From positions 62,001-126,000 of the forward strand of contig WNNJ02002717.1 of assembly GCA_012934845.2 (NCBI GenBank): 64,000 nucleotides of DNA, read 5' to 3'. The stretch is from Pomphorhynchus laevis (Eukaryota > Acanthocephala > Palaeacanthocephala > Echinorhynchida > Pomphorhynchidae). The position numbers and the translations under genes are program-made. The notes under the pieces were generated by a model that saw nothing but the letters and a program-made list of their open reading frames with translations, made no database searches and was not told where the DNA came from. Every line of letters begins with the position of its first letter. The stretch's first letter is position 1. This document shows positions 10,261 through 22,079 of this stretch, in pieces.

Positions 10261-12000
10261 CCTTGTCGCTTAGATAAGCTTACATACAAACAATACACTT
10301 TAAAATCTTTTCACTCATATGTATATTTGGTCATTTTGCATAAATCCCGTTGAACTTTCAAGCACCATTTGGAACGGAAAAGTGAATATATTATAATCAA
10401 AAAATCAACTTTGCTTTAAAATTAAATAAAGATTAAAAATATCTATACACTATCTAGAATTATTCATTATTCATAATTTGGGATCTTAAACAGCTTAAAA
10501 AGTCACTACAATTATAAATAACTGATTACAAAGTTTCCGATTGACATTGATTGACAAACATCAAGGAAACAGGATTAAGTACATACACTGATCTTAAAAA
10601 TGTTCAGAATACATTTCTATGCTACAGTGTTAATCTATACAGTCTTAGATCTAGTTTTAATGAACACTATGTCTTTCTTAATATTACTGCCCCGCATACT
10701 CCTATTTGTGTCTTTCCAACTTCCAGTCGACTATGGAGGCTCCTCGACCCCCTCTCTCGCTTCGCTATCCTCGACTCCTCTCTTCTGTTGTATCCTTAAA
10801 CTATTTTTACAGCTAATAGTATATCAATACTTTTCAACTATGAGCTCTCCACCATCTTAGATGATATTTTACTTCACCAATTCCTATTTCCTAAACGCGT
10901 TGCTTGTACATTGGTTCGATTCTAATTGTAGTTTATAAGCCCATTCTAAGTCATTCTTTTGAAGGGTATATATAGCCAACACTCTTACGCGGTAAATGTT
11001 AACGTTTATGGCAAAATAAACTGGCTTCTTCGTTTGATCACAAGCCCTACTTGGAAAATATTTAATTTTCTTCGTTATTGCTATTCAAATGTCAATACCA
11101 CAAATCCTAATTAGTTATATTATTATCTTCAGTCTAAAATAGCTACAATTATCTCCTCTATTCCTGTAAATCATTGGTATTTATAAGCACATTTATTTCA
11201 TGGCTCTTCCATCTCCTCCCTGTTTCTTCTGATTAAGTCCCTAAATTTTTTCTCTCTTTACCCAACAACTCATAACATGCGGACTATCTCCCGACATACG
11301 TACTTAAATCCATTTACTCCCTTAAATCTTCAATCTTAGTTTGAGTAATTAGGGGTCATATTTATAAGGAATAGAGCAGATATGCATTTATTCTGTTAAT
11401 CTTAAAAGGTAAAGGAATCAAGCTCTAAACAAAGCTTCAATATATTGATCAATCATTCACTTACTGTTGCAATCACCATCTTTAAATAATGATTAAAATA
11501 AATAAACTCAAGTCTTAACTTGAATGACTTAGTATAGCTTGGGAGTCTTAGAGATGAAATTAAAAGTTAGGCTATTAGTGAATAACTCGGGGTACATTAT
11601 CTGACCTTAAACTTTGAGGTGCACCTCACAGTAATTGCATGATATTAATCATGCAAAGTAATTGCATGATTATGCAAAGTAATTGCATGATTGAGACGTG
11701 TATTCTGAGGATGTCTGAGAACGTCGTTCCCTTGTTGCAGACTCGACAATATGAAAAATATACAGAGAAATATTATTTTATAGTTGGAGAACCACGGCTT
11801 CTCAGTTTGTGCATGATTTACCTTATTCATCAGAAGGTACTCTGTTTGCACCTAGATAAACTCCGTATGCGCTCGTTATCTGATCCCCGGATACTCGCAC
11901 CAGCTGATGGTATTACGTAACAAAGTACAAGAAGTGAAAAAAATTAACCAAGTTTTAAAATTTCTAATAGTGAAAGCTTAAATACATCGAAGATAAACAT
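10261..12000. other. Intergenic; three direct repeats near 11630
   Basis: I see no gene. At 11630-11695 the motif AAGTAATTGCATGAT is repeated three times. A slightly G+C-richer patch at 10680-10800 is not recognised. Confidence 0.5.
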
Positions 12001-12024
12001 TCGGAAAACATATGTTTTCCAAAT

Positions 12025-12130
12025 GTACACATTCTAATGTATATGTATATACATATAAAATATGTACATATATATGTATATATGTAATATATGTATATAT
12101 AATATGTATATTAAATATATATAAATATAT
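12025..12130. repeat. TA/TG-rich microsatellite
   Basis: This is an imperfect run of ATGTATAT-like steps at the left edge of a PLE-alpha copy. Short ORFs across it are by-products. Confidence 0.85.
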
Positions 12131-12139
12131 ATCTAAAGT

Positions 12140-13745
12140 TAGACAGCAAATGAAAATAACAAACAATTATAAAAGGAAAGATCAAATTAATAAAGGTATG
12201 TATACAGAACTTACTAACTTAAAGCCTAACTATACAATAACAACTATTGATAAAGCTAGTAATAACTTTGTCTTCATATGCAAAAAGCTTTATTATGATA
12301 TACTAATGAAAGAAATTAATTAAAATGATTTAAATATAAACGCAACATATGAATGTAGTGAGTTGAGTTTAGAAACAATTATTACAAGTCATTCATTGTT
12401 CTATAATGGATAAAAAGGGTACAAAGGTTGAATCAGATAATAAAACTATGCATATATTATATTAGAATCCAAATTTACATAAAAATCCAATAAAACCTGG
12501 GTTCATATGTAGTGCGTTTAAATGTACATTAAAACCACTTTCTGTCTATATGAATAAAATACTTAAGTAATTAAAGCACACTTTAAAAAATATTGCAAGG
12601 TAATCGAAATTAATACTGGTATAAAACACTATTTTGGTATTTATTCTACAAAAGAATTTTCAGAACAGACAAAAGGAATAAATTTTCAGAATATAAATAC
12701 GCAAGATTTTAGTACGCTTTATACAAATCTAGATTTAGTAGATATTAAAGAAGCGTTAGTAAAATTAATTAACCTTATATTCGGAAAAGGATATACATAT
12801 ATATGTTATAATAATTAAACCGCATATCTAATAAATATTAAACCATCAAATAAGTGTAAATATATGGATAAAATTGAATTAATAGAATCCTTAAATATTT
12901 TGATAAATCAAAATTATTTAAAAGTAGGGACATCTATATTTAGACAAGTAAAAGGTGTTCCAATGGTGGTAATAGTAGCCCAATTATAGCTGACTTGTTT
13001 TTAAGCTTTATAGAATATGAATTTGTTCATAACTGTGTAAAAACTAAATCTTAACAATATAAATATATGAAATATATGTTTCGATACATTGATGATATAT
13101 GTGTATTTAATTCTAATAATTTTTATTCAATTAGTGAGCACATTTATCCAGAAAGCCTAATATTAAATTACACTTAGTATATCCTTCACTGATTCATTAA
13201 AGCTCCAAGCCAGATCAGAACCATAAAACTGAATTTTAATTTAAACAGAAACTTTGTTTGATCCACGAGTTGATTTGGTTATAAATAAAATTCGTGTATA
13301 TATAGAAATAATTTGTATTTGAACGATCAAATAAAGAGGTTTTAGATAAAAAACGATCATTAATCAATCATATTTACCAAAATATGTTTATTTTATTTTT
13401 TAATTATTTTATTGTTTAATTTATTTTACCAAATTAATATGTGTTTCGATACATTGATGATATATGTGTATTTAATTCTAATAATTTTTATTCAATTAGT
13501 GAGCACATTTATCCAGAAAGCCTTATTCTTAACAAAACCAATATTAATGATAAAGAAGGTGTATATCTAGATATGAAAATTAAATTAACAGTAACTAAAT
13601 ATACTATTAATTAATATCGTAAAGATAATATTTAATTTTACAAGAAACATTTTTGCATGAGCATTCATGCATACCATATAATATAAAATATAATACATTA
13701 AATAATGAAATTTTAAGGATTGCAACAATATGATTGCAACTTATT
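12140..13745 (+). mobile_element. PLE-alpha copies 1a/1b, broken
   Basis: Penelope-like reverse transcriptase remains. In order I can read a TTIDKASNNFVFICKK block near 12240, an ILY-NP-LHKNP block near 12455, a LYTNLDLVDIKEAL block near 12720, and MFRYIDDICVF near 13077. This order matches the PLE finger-palm layout. At 13438 the YIDDI block is repeated and followed by the thumb region with HEHSCIPYNIKYN near 13660, so two partial copies are joined. Many stops and indels are present. No GIY-YIG domain is seen in any copy of this family in the window. Confidence 0.8.
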
Positions 13746-13880
13746 TTTAATATTTATAGAATATGAATTTGTTCATAACTGTGTAATTATTGTTCTTATT
13801 AGATAATATTAATTATCTATTAATAAATATAAAATTAATTATCTTAACTAATTTGTTTGTTTTGAACATTTTCCATCATG

Positions 13881-13917
13881 TTATATTGTATTAAGTATCA
13901 AACTTAATACAATATAA
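13881..13917. repeat. Perfect 15-bp-stem hairpin
   Basis: TTATATTGTATTAAG and its exact complement flank a 7-base loop. It lies at the outer edge of an inverted PLE-alpha terminal repeat. Confidence 0.8.
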
Positions 13918-14200
13918 ATGAGTCTACGTATTTAATATAATTATAAACAAAACAAAACATAATAATGCTAAATCAAAATTTAAGAATTAAATTATAAAAT
14001 TAATAATTGTTTTTAGATTTTCTATAATTTAAATCAAGTTAAAATAAAAAAATTGAAATTTAAAATAAACGTCATTTTTATGAATTGACTAATAAATAAC
14101 AGACGTTGTATCAGAATAAGAATTAGAGGTAATCAGGAGGAACTGCTATGCTATCAGGTTTCGGCCCCTAACTCCTCTACCCAACAAAAGGAATTTGTTT
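13905..14200 (-). repeat. PLE-alpha terminal repeat, reverse orientation
   Basis: This is the reverse complement of the 3' end seen at 16800-17130 and 54360-54720. It runs from GAGTCTACGTATT through TGAATTGACTAATAAATAAC to the conserved AGGAGGAACTGCTATG and CAGGTTTCGGCCC block. It stands head-to-head with the PLE-alpha copy that begins near 14225, as expected for the inverted partial repeats common in Penelope-like elements. Confidence 0.75.
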
Positions 14201-14224
14201 ACAAAAAAATTACACTATTTCAGT

Positions 14225-15540
14225 ATAACCACTTTCTCTTTATATGAATAAAATACTTAAAATAATTAAAGCACACTTCAAAAAATATTGTAGGGTAATC
14301 GAAATTAATAATAATCGAAATTTGATAAAATAAATGAACATATATCTAGAATCATTAATCTAGAATTAATTGAAAATTGTGAATTAAGAAAGCTGCTATC
14401 AAAAAGGTATAAATATAGATTAAATAACAACAACGACAAAAATAAATTGATTATATAAATTATAATAAATAATAATAATTATAATAATAATTTATTATTT
14501 AAATAAAAAGATTATATATTTGATAAAATTAAAAATAAAATGAAAATAACAAACAATTATAAAAGGAAAGATAAAATTAATAAAGATATGTATACAGAAC
14601 TTACTAACTTAAAGCCTAACTATACAATAACAACTATTGATAAAGCTAGTAATAACTTTGTCTTCATATGCAAAAAGCTTTATTATGATATACTAATGAA
14701 AGAAATTAATTAAAATGATTTAAATATAAACGCAACATATGAATGTAGTGATTTTAGTTTATAAACAATTATTACAAGTCACTGTTCTATAATGGATAAA
14801 AAGGGTATAAAGGTTGAATTAGATAATAAAACTATACCTATATTATATTGGAATCCAAAATTACATAAAAATCCAATAAAACCTAGGTTCATATGTAGTG
14901 CGTTTAAATGTACATTAAAACCACTTTCTGTCTATATGAATAAAATACTTAAAGTAATTAAAGCACACTTTAAAAAATATTGCAAGGTAATCGAAATTAA
15001 TACTGGTATAAAACACTATTTCAGTATTAATTCTACAAAAGAATTTTTAGAACAGACAAAAGGAATAAATTTTCAAAATATAAATACATACGATTTTAAT
15101 ACGCATTATACAAATCTAGATTTAGTAGATATTAAAGAAGCGTTAGTAAAATTAATTAACCTTATATTCGGAAGAAGATATACATATATATGTTATAATA
15201 ATTATAACGCCTATCTAACAAAAATTAAACCATCAAATAAATATAAATATATGGATAAAATTGAATTAATGGAATCCTTAAATATTTTGATAAATCAAAA
15301 TTATTTAAAAGTAGGGACATCTAGATTTAGACAAGTAAAATTTGCTCCAATGGGAGGTAATAGTAGCCCAATTATAGCTGACTTGTTTTAAATCTTATAG
15401 AATATGAATTTGTTCATAACAGTGTAAAAACTAAATCTAAAATATATAAAGATATAAAATATATGTTTCGATACATTGATGATATATGTGTATTTAATTC
15501 TAGCAATTTTTATTCAACAAGCGAATTTATCCAGGTACCC
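14225..15540 (+). mobile_element. PLE-alpha copy 2, with the longest open stretch
   Basis: This copy begins with a displaced short piece, then a 5' part (KYKYRLNN near 14400), TTIDKASNN near 14630, and an uninterrupted 199-codon stretch at 14792-15391. That stretch contains ILYWNPKLHKNP, PRFICSAFKCTLK, the palm segment YDFNTHYTNLDL (usual Ser replaced by Asn, Leu by His), and APMGGNSSPIIADLF. MFRYIDDICVFNS follows near 15463. It is the best-preserved RT core of the family here, but it is not intact at either end. Confidence 0.8.
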
Positions 15541-15554
15541 TTATTCTTAACAAA

Positions 15555-16450
15555 ACCAAAATAAAATACTTAAAATAATTAAAGCACACTTCAAAAAATA
15601 TTCTAAGGTAATCGAAGTTTATACTGGTATAAAACACTTTCAGTATTAATTCTACAAAAGAATTTTTAGAAAAGACAAAAGGAATAAATTTTCAGAATAT
15701 AAATACATACGATTTTAGTACGCTTTATACAAATCTAGATTTAGTAGATATTAAAAAAACGTTAGAAAAATTAATTAATCTTATATTCGGAAAAAGATAT
15801 AATAACTATAACGCATATTTAATAAAAATTAAACAATCAAGCAAATATAAATATATGGATAAAATTTTAATAAATCAAAATTATTTAAAGGTAGGGGCAT
15901 ATATATTTGATAAGTAAAAGATGTTCCAATGGGAGATAATAGTAGCCCAATTATAGCTGACTTGTTTTTAAGCTTTATAGAATATGAATTTGTTCATAAC
16001 TGTTTAAAAAATAAATCTAAATTATATAAATATATAAAATATGTTTCAATACATATATGATATATGTGTATTTAATTCTAGCAATTTTTATTCAATAAGC
16101 GAATAAATTTATCTAAGTATCCCTATTCATAACAAAACCAATATTAATGATAAAGAAGGTGTATATCTAGATATGAACATTAAATTAACATTAACTAAAA
16201 CTACTATTAATTTATATCGTAAAGATGACATATTTAAATTTACAAGAAACATATTTTTGCATGAGCATTCATGCATACCATATAATATAAAATATAATAC
16301 ATTAAATAATGAAATTTTAAGAATTGCAACAATATGTAATGATATTGGCTTTCTTCAAAATCATTTAAATAATTTAATAGATACATATTTTAAACTAGGT
16401 TACTGTAAAAATAACATAAAGCAGAAAATAGTAAAATATATTTAAATAAT
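15555..16450 (+). mobile_element. PLE-alpha copy 3, 5'-truncated
   Basis: The sequence jumps back to the MNKILK-type region. It repeats the RT core with a shortened middle (IKQSSKYKYMDKI, then ILINQNYLKVG) and runs into the thumb region. In the thumb an open stretch at 16173-16445 carries MNIKLTLTKTTINLYRKDD, HEHSCIPYNIKYN, EILRIATICNDIGFLQNH and a final FKLGYCKNNIKQKIVKYI. It is joined directly to copy 2 without a terminal repeat. Confidence 0.75.
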
Positions 16451-17130
16451 AATAAATAATAATAAATATAAATTATTAATAAATGTTATATAAGATCTGA
16501 TATAATTTACATTAAATAATGAAATTTAATGTTATAATACATTAAATAATGAAATTTTAAGAATTGTTTTAGTATAAAATGATATTAGCCTTGTTCAAAA
16601 TTATTTAAATAATTTAATAGATACATATTTCATTAATCTAGGTTAATTAATTAATTTTAAACTAGGTTACTATAAAAATAACATCAAGCAGAAAATAGTA
16701 AAATATATAAATCAACACAATAATATAAAGAATAAATTTAAAATCATTAGCGGAAACTTTTTAATAAATGGATAATAAATAATATACTTTGTATTAGAAT
16801 AAGATACTATATAATCAAATTTCATTAAAGAAAATACGTCATTAGCGCGTATTTGGCCCGCTGCTATGTTGGTCGGAGGTGCTAGGTACCGTAACCTGAT
16901 AGCATAGTAGTTCCTCCTGATAATTTATAATCCTTATTCTTATTTATTCTTTTTAATCCTTATTTGTTAGTCAACTCATAAAATTGACTTTTATTTTAAA
17001 TTTAAATTTTTAATTTTAACTTGATATAAATTATATAAAATCTTATAACAATTATTTATTATTTATTATTAAATTATTAAATTTGGATTTAACATTATTA
17101 TTTTTATTTTATAATTATATTGAATACGTA
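16451..17130 (+). mobile_element. PLE-alpha copy 4: C-terminal scrap plus terminal repeat
   Basis: A third repeat of the thumb region (ILRI, DIGFLQN-like, LGYYKNNIKQKIVKYINQ) is followed by a short tail and then the 3' terminal repeat from about 16795 to 17130, which ends near ACGTAGACTCAGT. The repeat includes the conserved hairpin block at 16855-16915. Confidence 0.75.
16855..16915 (+). ncRNA. PLE-alpha terminal hairpin, copy with C-G pair
   Basis: CTGCTATG pairs with CATAGTAG about 34 bases later. Inside are GGTC near the 5' side and GTAACCTGATAG near the 3' side. Compared with the copy at 53230-53280, one T-A pair of the stem is replaced by C-G. The role is unknown, but the position within the terminal repeat suggests an RNA structure of the element. 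Confidence 0.45.
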
Positions 17131-17640
17131 GACTCAGTTTGCTTTCGCAGAATTTACTATTTCACTAATTCATTAAGTGCTTAGAATCGATTACTTTAAA
17201 TCGTTGTATGTAATTCAGCATAGATGGTTACAAAATGAAGAGATTCTAAGCGATGTTTAATGGTGCTCCGAGACATGACGGAAAGATGACGGACCATATT
17301 GTCGAAACGACAAAGACGCAAGAGAATACGAGCAGCAGAGCTAACGATAGTTGTACTTTTTAAATGTGTATTCATATGCTCATCGAAAAGATAGATTAAG
17401 TATTTTGAATTGAACAGTTTCGACTACTGGAAATAAGTGTTTTATTATGAGTGCTTAATAACTTTTAGCAATAAGGCTTAACATTTATTGTTAACAGTTT
17501 TGTTTTTACTGAAAAACGAGAGCAAGGGAGAAGATCAAATTGGCACTTAATAATTTTCAACTATTCCTACAAAAATAAATATACCCTAGTGTTCATACGA
17601 AATCGCAAATCTTAAATGCACATATTTAAAGTATACAATA
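17131..17640. other. Unassigned stretch
   Basis: No coding region is recognised. A more balanced patch at 17220-17360 (CGAAACGACAAAGACGCAAG and following) may be old element sequence. Confidence 0.4.
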
Positions 17641-17885
17641 TATATAAACACAAAATAAAGGCATACAAAATATAAAAATACAACATATAAACATACAAGA
17701 TATAAACAAACAAAATAAAGGCGTATAAAATATAAAAATACAACATATAAACATACAAGATATAAACAAACAAAATAAACATATAACATATAAACATACA
17801 AGATATAAACAAACAAAAAATATAAAATATAAACGTACAAAATATAAACTCACAAAATATAAACATAGTAAATATAAATTAGGAA
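17640..17885. repeat. 60-bp tandem repeat with nested shorter period
   Basis: The unit beginning CAAAATAAAGGC at 17650 is repeated almost exactly at 17710 and in shortened form at 17770. It is built from smaller steps such as TATAAACATACAAGA and TATAAACAAACAAAATA. The three overlapping minus-strand ORFs here (rich in Phe, Tyr, Ile and Cys) are by-products of the repeat. Confidence 0.9.
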
Positions 17886-18359
17886 CAAACAATAAATAGT
17901 CATAATTTGTTTATTAATTTTATCTTTTTATGTCTGTAAATTTCAAACGTCCATTGATAAGTGTGATGTAACTCAAGTGAATGATTGATCGCTAAAGTAC
18001 AAATTAGATTTGATATGAAAATTTTGATAATTTACTTGAAGTATCTAGATCCCTCTGTAATTTTCGATACAAATACGATACGTAAGTATATTTTGAAAAT
18101 ATATTGATAAATAATTTAGCTCTTCCCGGAAAATACAGGCATTTAAAAGTTTTGATTACAGTTTGAAATCTTCCGTGCAATGTGATAAATAAATTTAAAA
18201 TATAAAACAACTATATTTAATTAGTGGAGAGAGTGAAATTATTATTATTTTTATTAAAAGTCAAATTGTTGATAGCTAACTGCTATCATCCTTAGGACAA
18301 AATTATGAAAAATGTACAACAAAATCAAAATTTATAGTTAGTTCACGACACAGCAAATC

Positions 18360-18570
18360 AAAGTCAAATTCATAGGGATCTGAGGCCCCCAACCAGTCCA
18401 ACACGCCGCCTTGCGAATGAAGCACCCGGCGTCATTCACCCCCCCCGTAGATTCCAGTTGGTACGGACGTTGCAGGGTAAACGCGAGACGAGGAGCTTGA
18501 GAAACCTTAGTCTTTGTTCTGGTGGACGTCCTCTTGAAAAGAAGACTAATCAAAGTGTTCAAAATCCTTT
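18360..18570. other. Short G+C-rich island of unknown origin
   Basis: About 200 bases are much richer in G and C than the surroundings and include a run of eight C. A minus-strand reading is open across it (LLFKRTSTRTKTKVS, then GGVNDAGCFIRKAACWTG, WGPQIPMN) but has no match I recognise. It looks like an insertion of coding sequence or of a distinct element. Confidence 0.4.
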
Positions 18571-18959
18571 CCAGAAACATGTTTACCACATCGTAATAGA
18601 TCAAACAACTAGATGTGCTTAGTTTTTGTTAAAACAGATAATTGAACAATGCAAATTCACTAGGCATAAAATGAAAAAATGATACTTGAAATCACAAAAT
18701 AAAAATAAAATAAACAGAGCCAAACAATGCCCTGTTTGTCTTATATAAACCTCATCATAACATCCACATTGTATTTGATATACAACACCATATTGATTGT
18801 AATCAGGTTCACTTTTAAAAAAGTTTTTTTTTTATTTTGGACATTTTTCTGTTATAAACAATTATGTTCTTCTAACGCTTTCTGAACCCTTTATCTGCTT
18901 ATTTATTTTGGCGTTCCAGTATTAATTATTATAAGGTATACCTATGCATTTTAATTTTA

Positions 18960-19160
18960 GATGAGGCCCACCAGTTTTGTCCTAACATTATTTCCTTAAA
19001 AATAAGATTCTTTTCTTCAAATTATCCCGTTTTCAAAGGGATAATATTGTTGTTTGCATGTCGGATAAGGGGGTTGTTTTGAATAAAGCTGAATATATTG
19101 CAGTGGGTCATTCAGTCTTAAATGATAAATTCAAGAAAATAAAATATATATCGCTTTGTT
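18960..19160 (+). mobile_element. Penelope-like element fragment (region before the RT)
   Basis: The plus strand gives QRDNIVVCMSDKGG, VLNKAEYI and LNDKFKKI. This matches the conserved DKG-VVLNK-DYI segment that precedes the RT domain of Penelope-like proteins. The fragment is isolated. It is followed by a scrap of reversed PLE-alpha terminal repeat at 19200-19260. Confidence 0.6.
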
Positions 19161-19313
19161 TTAAAATGACAGCAAAATTAAATGCAAATATTTTGTTGAT
19201 GATAATATTTTGTTTAAATTAAAAATAAAAGTCAATTTTTATGAATTGACTCAATCTAAAATTCACTTATTTTAATGATTTAGTATTCACTAATACAAAT
19301 TGTTTTAAATAGT

Positions 19314-19640
19314 TGATAATGATCCATTATTGATAAAGAATTATTGGAGCTGGATCAAAAACTTGGAAGATGTTAGTGTACTAAAAAAATAATGTAAAAT
19401 GATCTTTTAAGTCACATAACGTATTAATATTATTATAATATTAATATTATTAATATTAATATTAATATTATATCGTATTTATTGATCATCCATTTATTAA
19501 TTGATCTATTTATTAATATCTATTTATTAATTGATTCATTTATTAATAAAGAATTATTGGAGCTGGATCAAAAACTGGGAAGATGTTAGTGTACTAAAAA
19601 ATAATAATGTAAAATGATTTTTTAAGTCACCATATCATAA
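19314..19640. repeat. Two direct copies of a hammerhead-family arm fragment
   Basis: AATGATCCATTATTGAT and GGAGCTGGATCAAAAAC occur at 19316-19365. A second, similar copy lies at 19545-19640. Both lack the CTGAAGA core. An AT-only run (ATATTAATATTATTAATATT type) separates them. Confidence 0.7.
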
Positions 19641-19769
19641 CGTAACATGAGCTTTCCAAGAACAAAATAATTCCGAATAAAATTTAAATAATGAAATTTA
19701 AATTTTATTATTTAAATGAAATAATATTATTAAATATTATATATTAAATAATAATATTATTTTTAATAT

Positions 19770-19812
19770 GTGGTAGGACATTCATTTCCTGCGAAATGGA
19801 GGTCCTACCACA
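19770..19812. repeat. Perfect hairpin, 10-11 bp stem
   Basis: TGTGGTAGGAC pairs with GTCCTACCACA across a loop of about 21 bases. It lies in otherwise AT-only sequence. Confidence 0.75.
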
Positions 19813-19859
19813 AATTAAATAATTATATAGGATTTTATAATATTTATATTTATATCAAG

Positions 19860-20080
19860 TAAAAATAAAAAATTTAAAATAAATGTCATTTTTATGAATT
19901 GACTAATAAATAACAGATTTTTTATAAATAACAGATAATGTATAATAATTAAAATTAGAGGTTATCAGAGAAACTGCTATGTTATTAGGCTTCGGCATTT
20001 ATTCATCGACCCAACACCGGGCGGGCCAAATACGCGCTAATGATGCATTTCCTTTAATGAAATTTAAAATTACAATGTGT
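19860..20080 (-). repeat. PLE-alpha terminal repeat, reverse orientation
   Basis: The run is TGAATTGACTAATAAATAAC, AGAGGTTATCAGAGAAACTG, CTTCGGC, CGACCCAAC, then GCTAATGATGCATTTCC. It stands alone with no attached RT sequence. Confidence 0.75.
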
Positions 20081-20215
20081 CTATAGAACACTTTGCCAAT
20101 TATTCAAATTTTTACAATTTGCAAATTATATAAATAAAATATAATTTGTTATTAAATAAAATAATATATCGCTGTGTTTTAAAATGACAGCGAAATTAAA
20201 TGCAAATTATATATA

Positions 20216-20360
20216 ACAGGAATAATCTGCACTTTTTATTTTTACATGTTTCGGACTACTGTCCTTTATCAAAAACACACTACAGTCGTGTACTTTTGAT
20301 AAAGGACAGTTGGCCGAAACATGTAAAAATAAAAAGTGAAGATTATTCCTGTTTTCAATT
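20216..20360. repeat. Fold-back repeat with two hammerhead-like arms
   Basis: Arms of about 60 bases (outer ends ACAGGAATAATCT) flank a 19-base centre. On the minus strand the left arm reads TTGATAA, A, GGAC, AGTA, GTCC, GAAACATGTA (20275-20246). The right arm on the plus strand reads TTGATAA, A, GGAC...GGCC, GAAACATGTA. The box is TTGATAA instead of CTGANGA, so the catalytic core looks decayed. GAAACATGTA is the minimal helix III pattern seen in Penelope-type hammerheads. Confidence 0.65.
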
Positions 20361-20369
20361 ATTATTGCG

Positions 20370-20650
20370 ATATATATAATGAATCTCGAAAGACAGATCC
20401 TGGAAGACCGTTCTCACTATGCTACATTTAATATGTACACCAGCAAATCTTATATATAAAATTATATGGCGAAATGTAAAGAAATAGTTTCTTTTATACC
20501 TAATATAGTGAATACAAACGAGTATCCTATAAGGATCACAGTAGAGTGTAATTTAACAAATTACATAAAGGAAAAATATTGACCATTTAGACAAAGAGTT
20601 TATGAGTACGTTTTGGTTTTTGAGAAGATCTCGTAAACCTTCTTCAGCCT
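20370..20650 (-). mobile_element. Fragment related to the 3' flank of the PLE at 59.0-61.7 kb
   Basis: The reverse complement of 20370-20455 resembles 61660-61740; TATATAAGATTTGCT and ACATAGTGAGAAC are near-shared. It is probably a piece of the same EN-bearing PLE family. The rest to 20650 is unassigned. Confidence 0.45.
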
Positions 20651-20904
20651 ATTGTAATCACTTATATCTTTAAAAGAGATTATATAAATATGGATAAATA
20701 TTTATTATAATATTTACTAATTATATATATTTACCTGCTAATAAAGAATAATCAAATGCTAATTAAAACAAGATTATTGAATGTAAAATGTAATGATATT
20801 TAGAGACTATAATTAATATTTTTAAACTAATTAAATTACATGGTTTGATATAGTCATTATAGCTACATTTTTTAAATGGTTTTACGTAAATGATCCATAT
20901 GAAT

Positions 20905-21080
20905 ATATAGACTGGAAGCCATAGTCCATATATAAGCCATAGTCCATATATATAGTCATAGTCAATATATATAGTCATAGTCCATATATATAGCCATAGT
21001 CCATATATAAGCTAAGCCATAGTCCATATATAAGCTAAGCCATAGCTTATATAAACTAAGCCATAGTCCAAATATATGGA
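20905..21080. repeat. Tandem repeat, about 20-bp unit
   Basis: The step CCATAGTCCATATATA, with AGCTAAG or TAGT spacers, is repeated about eight times. The 71-codon minus ORF across it is a by-product. Confidence 0.85.
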
Positions 21081-21138
21081 CTAGGACTAGAAGGTATATA
21101 TAATTGGCGATCAGCGTCTGTGTCGCTGGTTGTTGTTT

Positions 21139-21725
21139 TTCGACGATTTTTGTTCTCGTAAATATTGAATAACATTAACAAAAGCCTTCTTGATTAAAAT
21201 AGCGTATTTTATAAACACGAGAAATGCTTTTCATTACCGTTCAAAGTTTGAAATTAGAAATATGTGAAATGTAAATAAGTTTTATCTTTAAAATTTGTTA
21301 AAAATAAAACAATTAAATAAATTACATCTACAAACAAATTTTACGAATCAGTCAGGAATCAAGATTAAAATAAAAAGTAAATTTTCGTAATAAACGCATT
21401 TGAACAAATAAATTTAAATTTTTAAACGATATAAATACTTATTGTAAAACACATTTTTGATAAAAAAAAGCAGTAAACATTTCTAAATTATCGTTATAGA
21501 TAAATGATTAAATAGTAAATTAATTTTGACAAAAAGAAAAGCAAATTAAGTATGAAAAATTGTATAGTACCATATTAAATTAATATATCAATGTTTTGCT
21601 ACATCTTCCCGTTCTGGCATATTTACAATCTAAAGTATCATTAAATAATTTTATTTATTAAATTTAAATAATAATTTATTTAATGTGGCATATGAGCACC
21701 AACTGCACGTTTACAAGTCCACTAA
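21139..21725 (+). repeat. Left arm of a ~585-bp inverted repeat
   Basis: It pairs with 29526-30113 in reverse orientation. By eye I count roughly 15 differences, so the arms are close to identical. The outer end is GACGATTTTTGTTCTCG and the inner end GTGCACGT-like (CACGTTTACAAGT). No protein is coded in it. The two arms bound about 7.8 kb. Confidence 0.9.
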
Positions 21726-22034
21726 TATAAGTTATATAAGAAAGAATTAATAATAAATTAATTATTTATCTTCGTAAAATAGTAATACTGATCACTTGCT
21801 TGATTACATTAGCAAAACTTGAAAAACATTAACCTCCAAAATGTGAATACTATCGATAATCAATGTCGATAAATAATATGTGCACTGAGCTCTTACTTGT
21901 AAACTTACTTGTATCGAAAAAGGCGTTAGTTAAAATATGCCAATAATTAAAACATTCTCAAAATGTTCTTTGTTTTTAATATTTAAAGTAATATTACTTT
22001 ATTTAAAACTTTATTTGAAGTTACAATGTTAACT

Positions 22035-22071
22035 TAATCCCTAAGCTCGAAGTTCTCGAGTTTAGGGATTA
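22035..22071. repeat. Hairpin
   Basis: TAATCCCTAA...CTCGA pairs with TCGAG...TTAGGGATTA at the left edge of the RT element. Confidence 0.7.
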
Positions 22072-22079
22072 ACTCATCC

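Noticed and set aside
12012-12323. 103-codon ORF starting in the microsatellite
   Set aside because: Only its second half (from KITNNYKRKDQINK on) is PLE-alpha sequence; the start is microsatellite translation.
17586-17892. Three overlapping minus-strand ORFs rich in Phe, Tyr and Cys
   Set aside because: All three frames of the same 60-bp tandem repeat are open; none resembles a gene.
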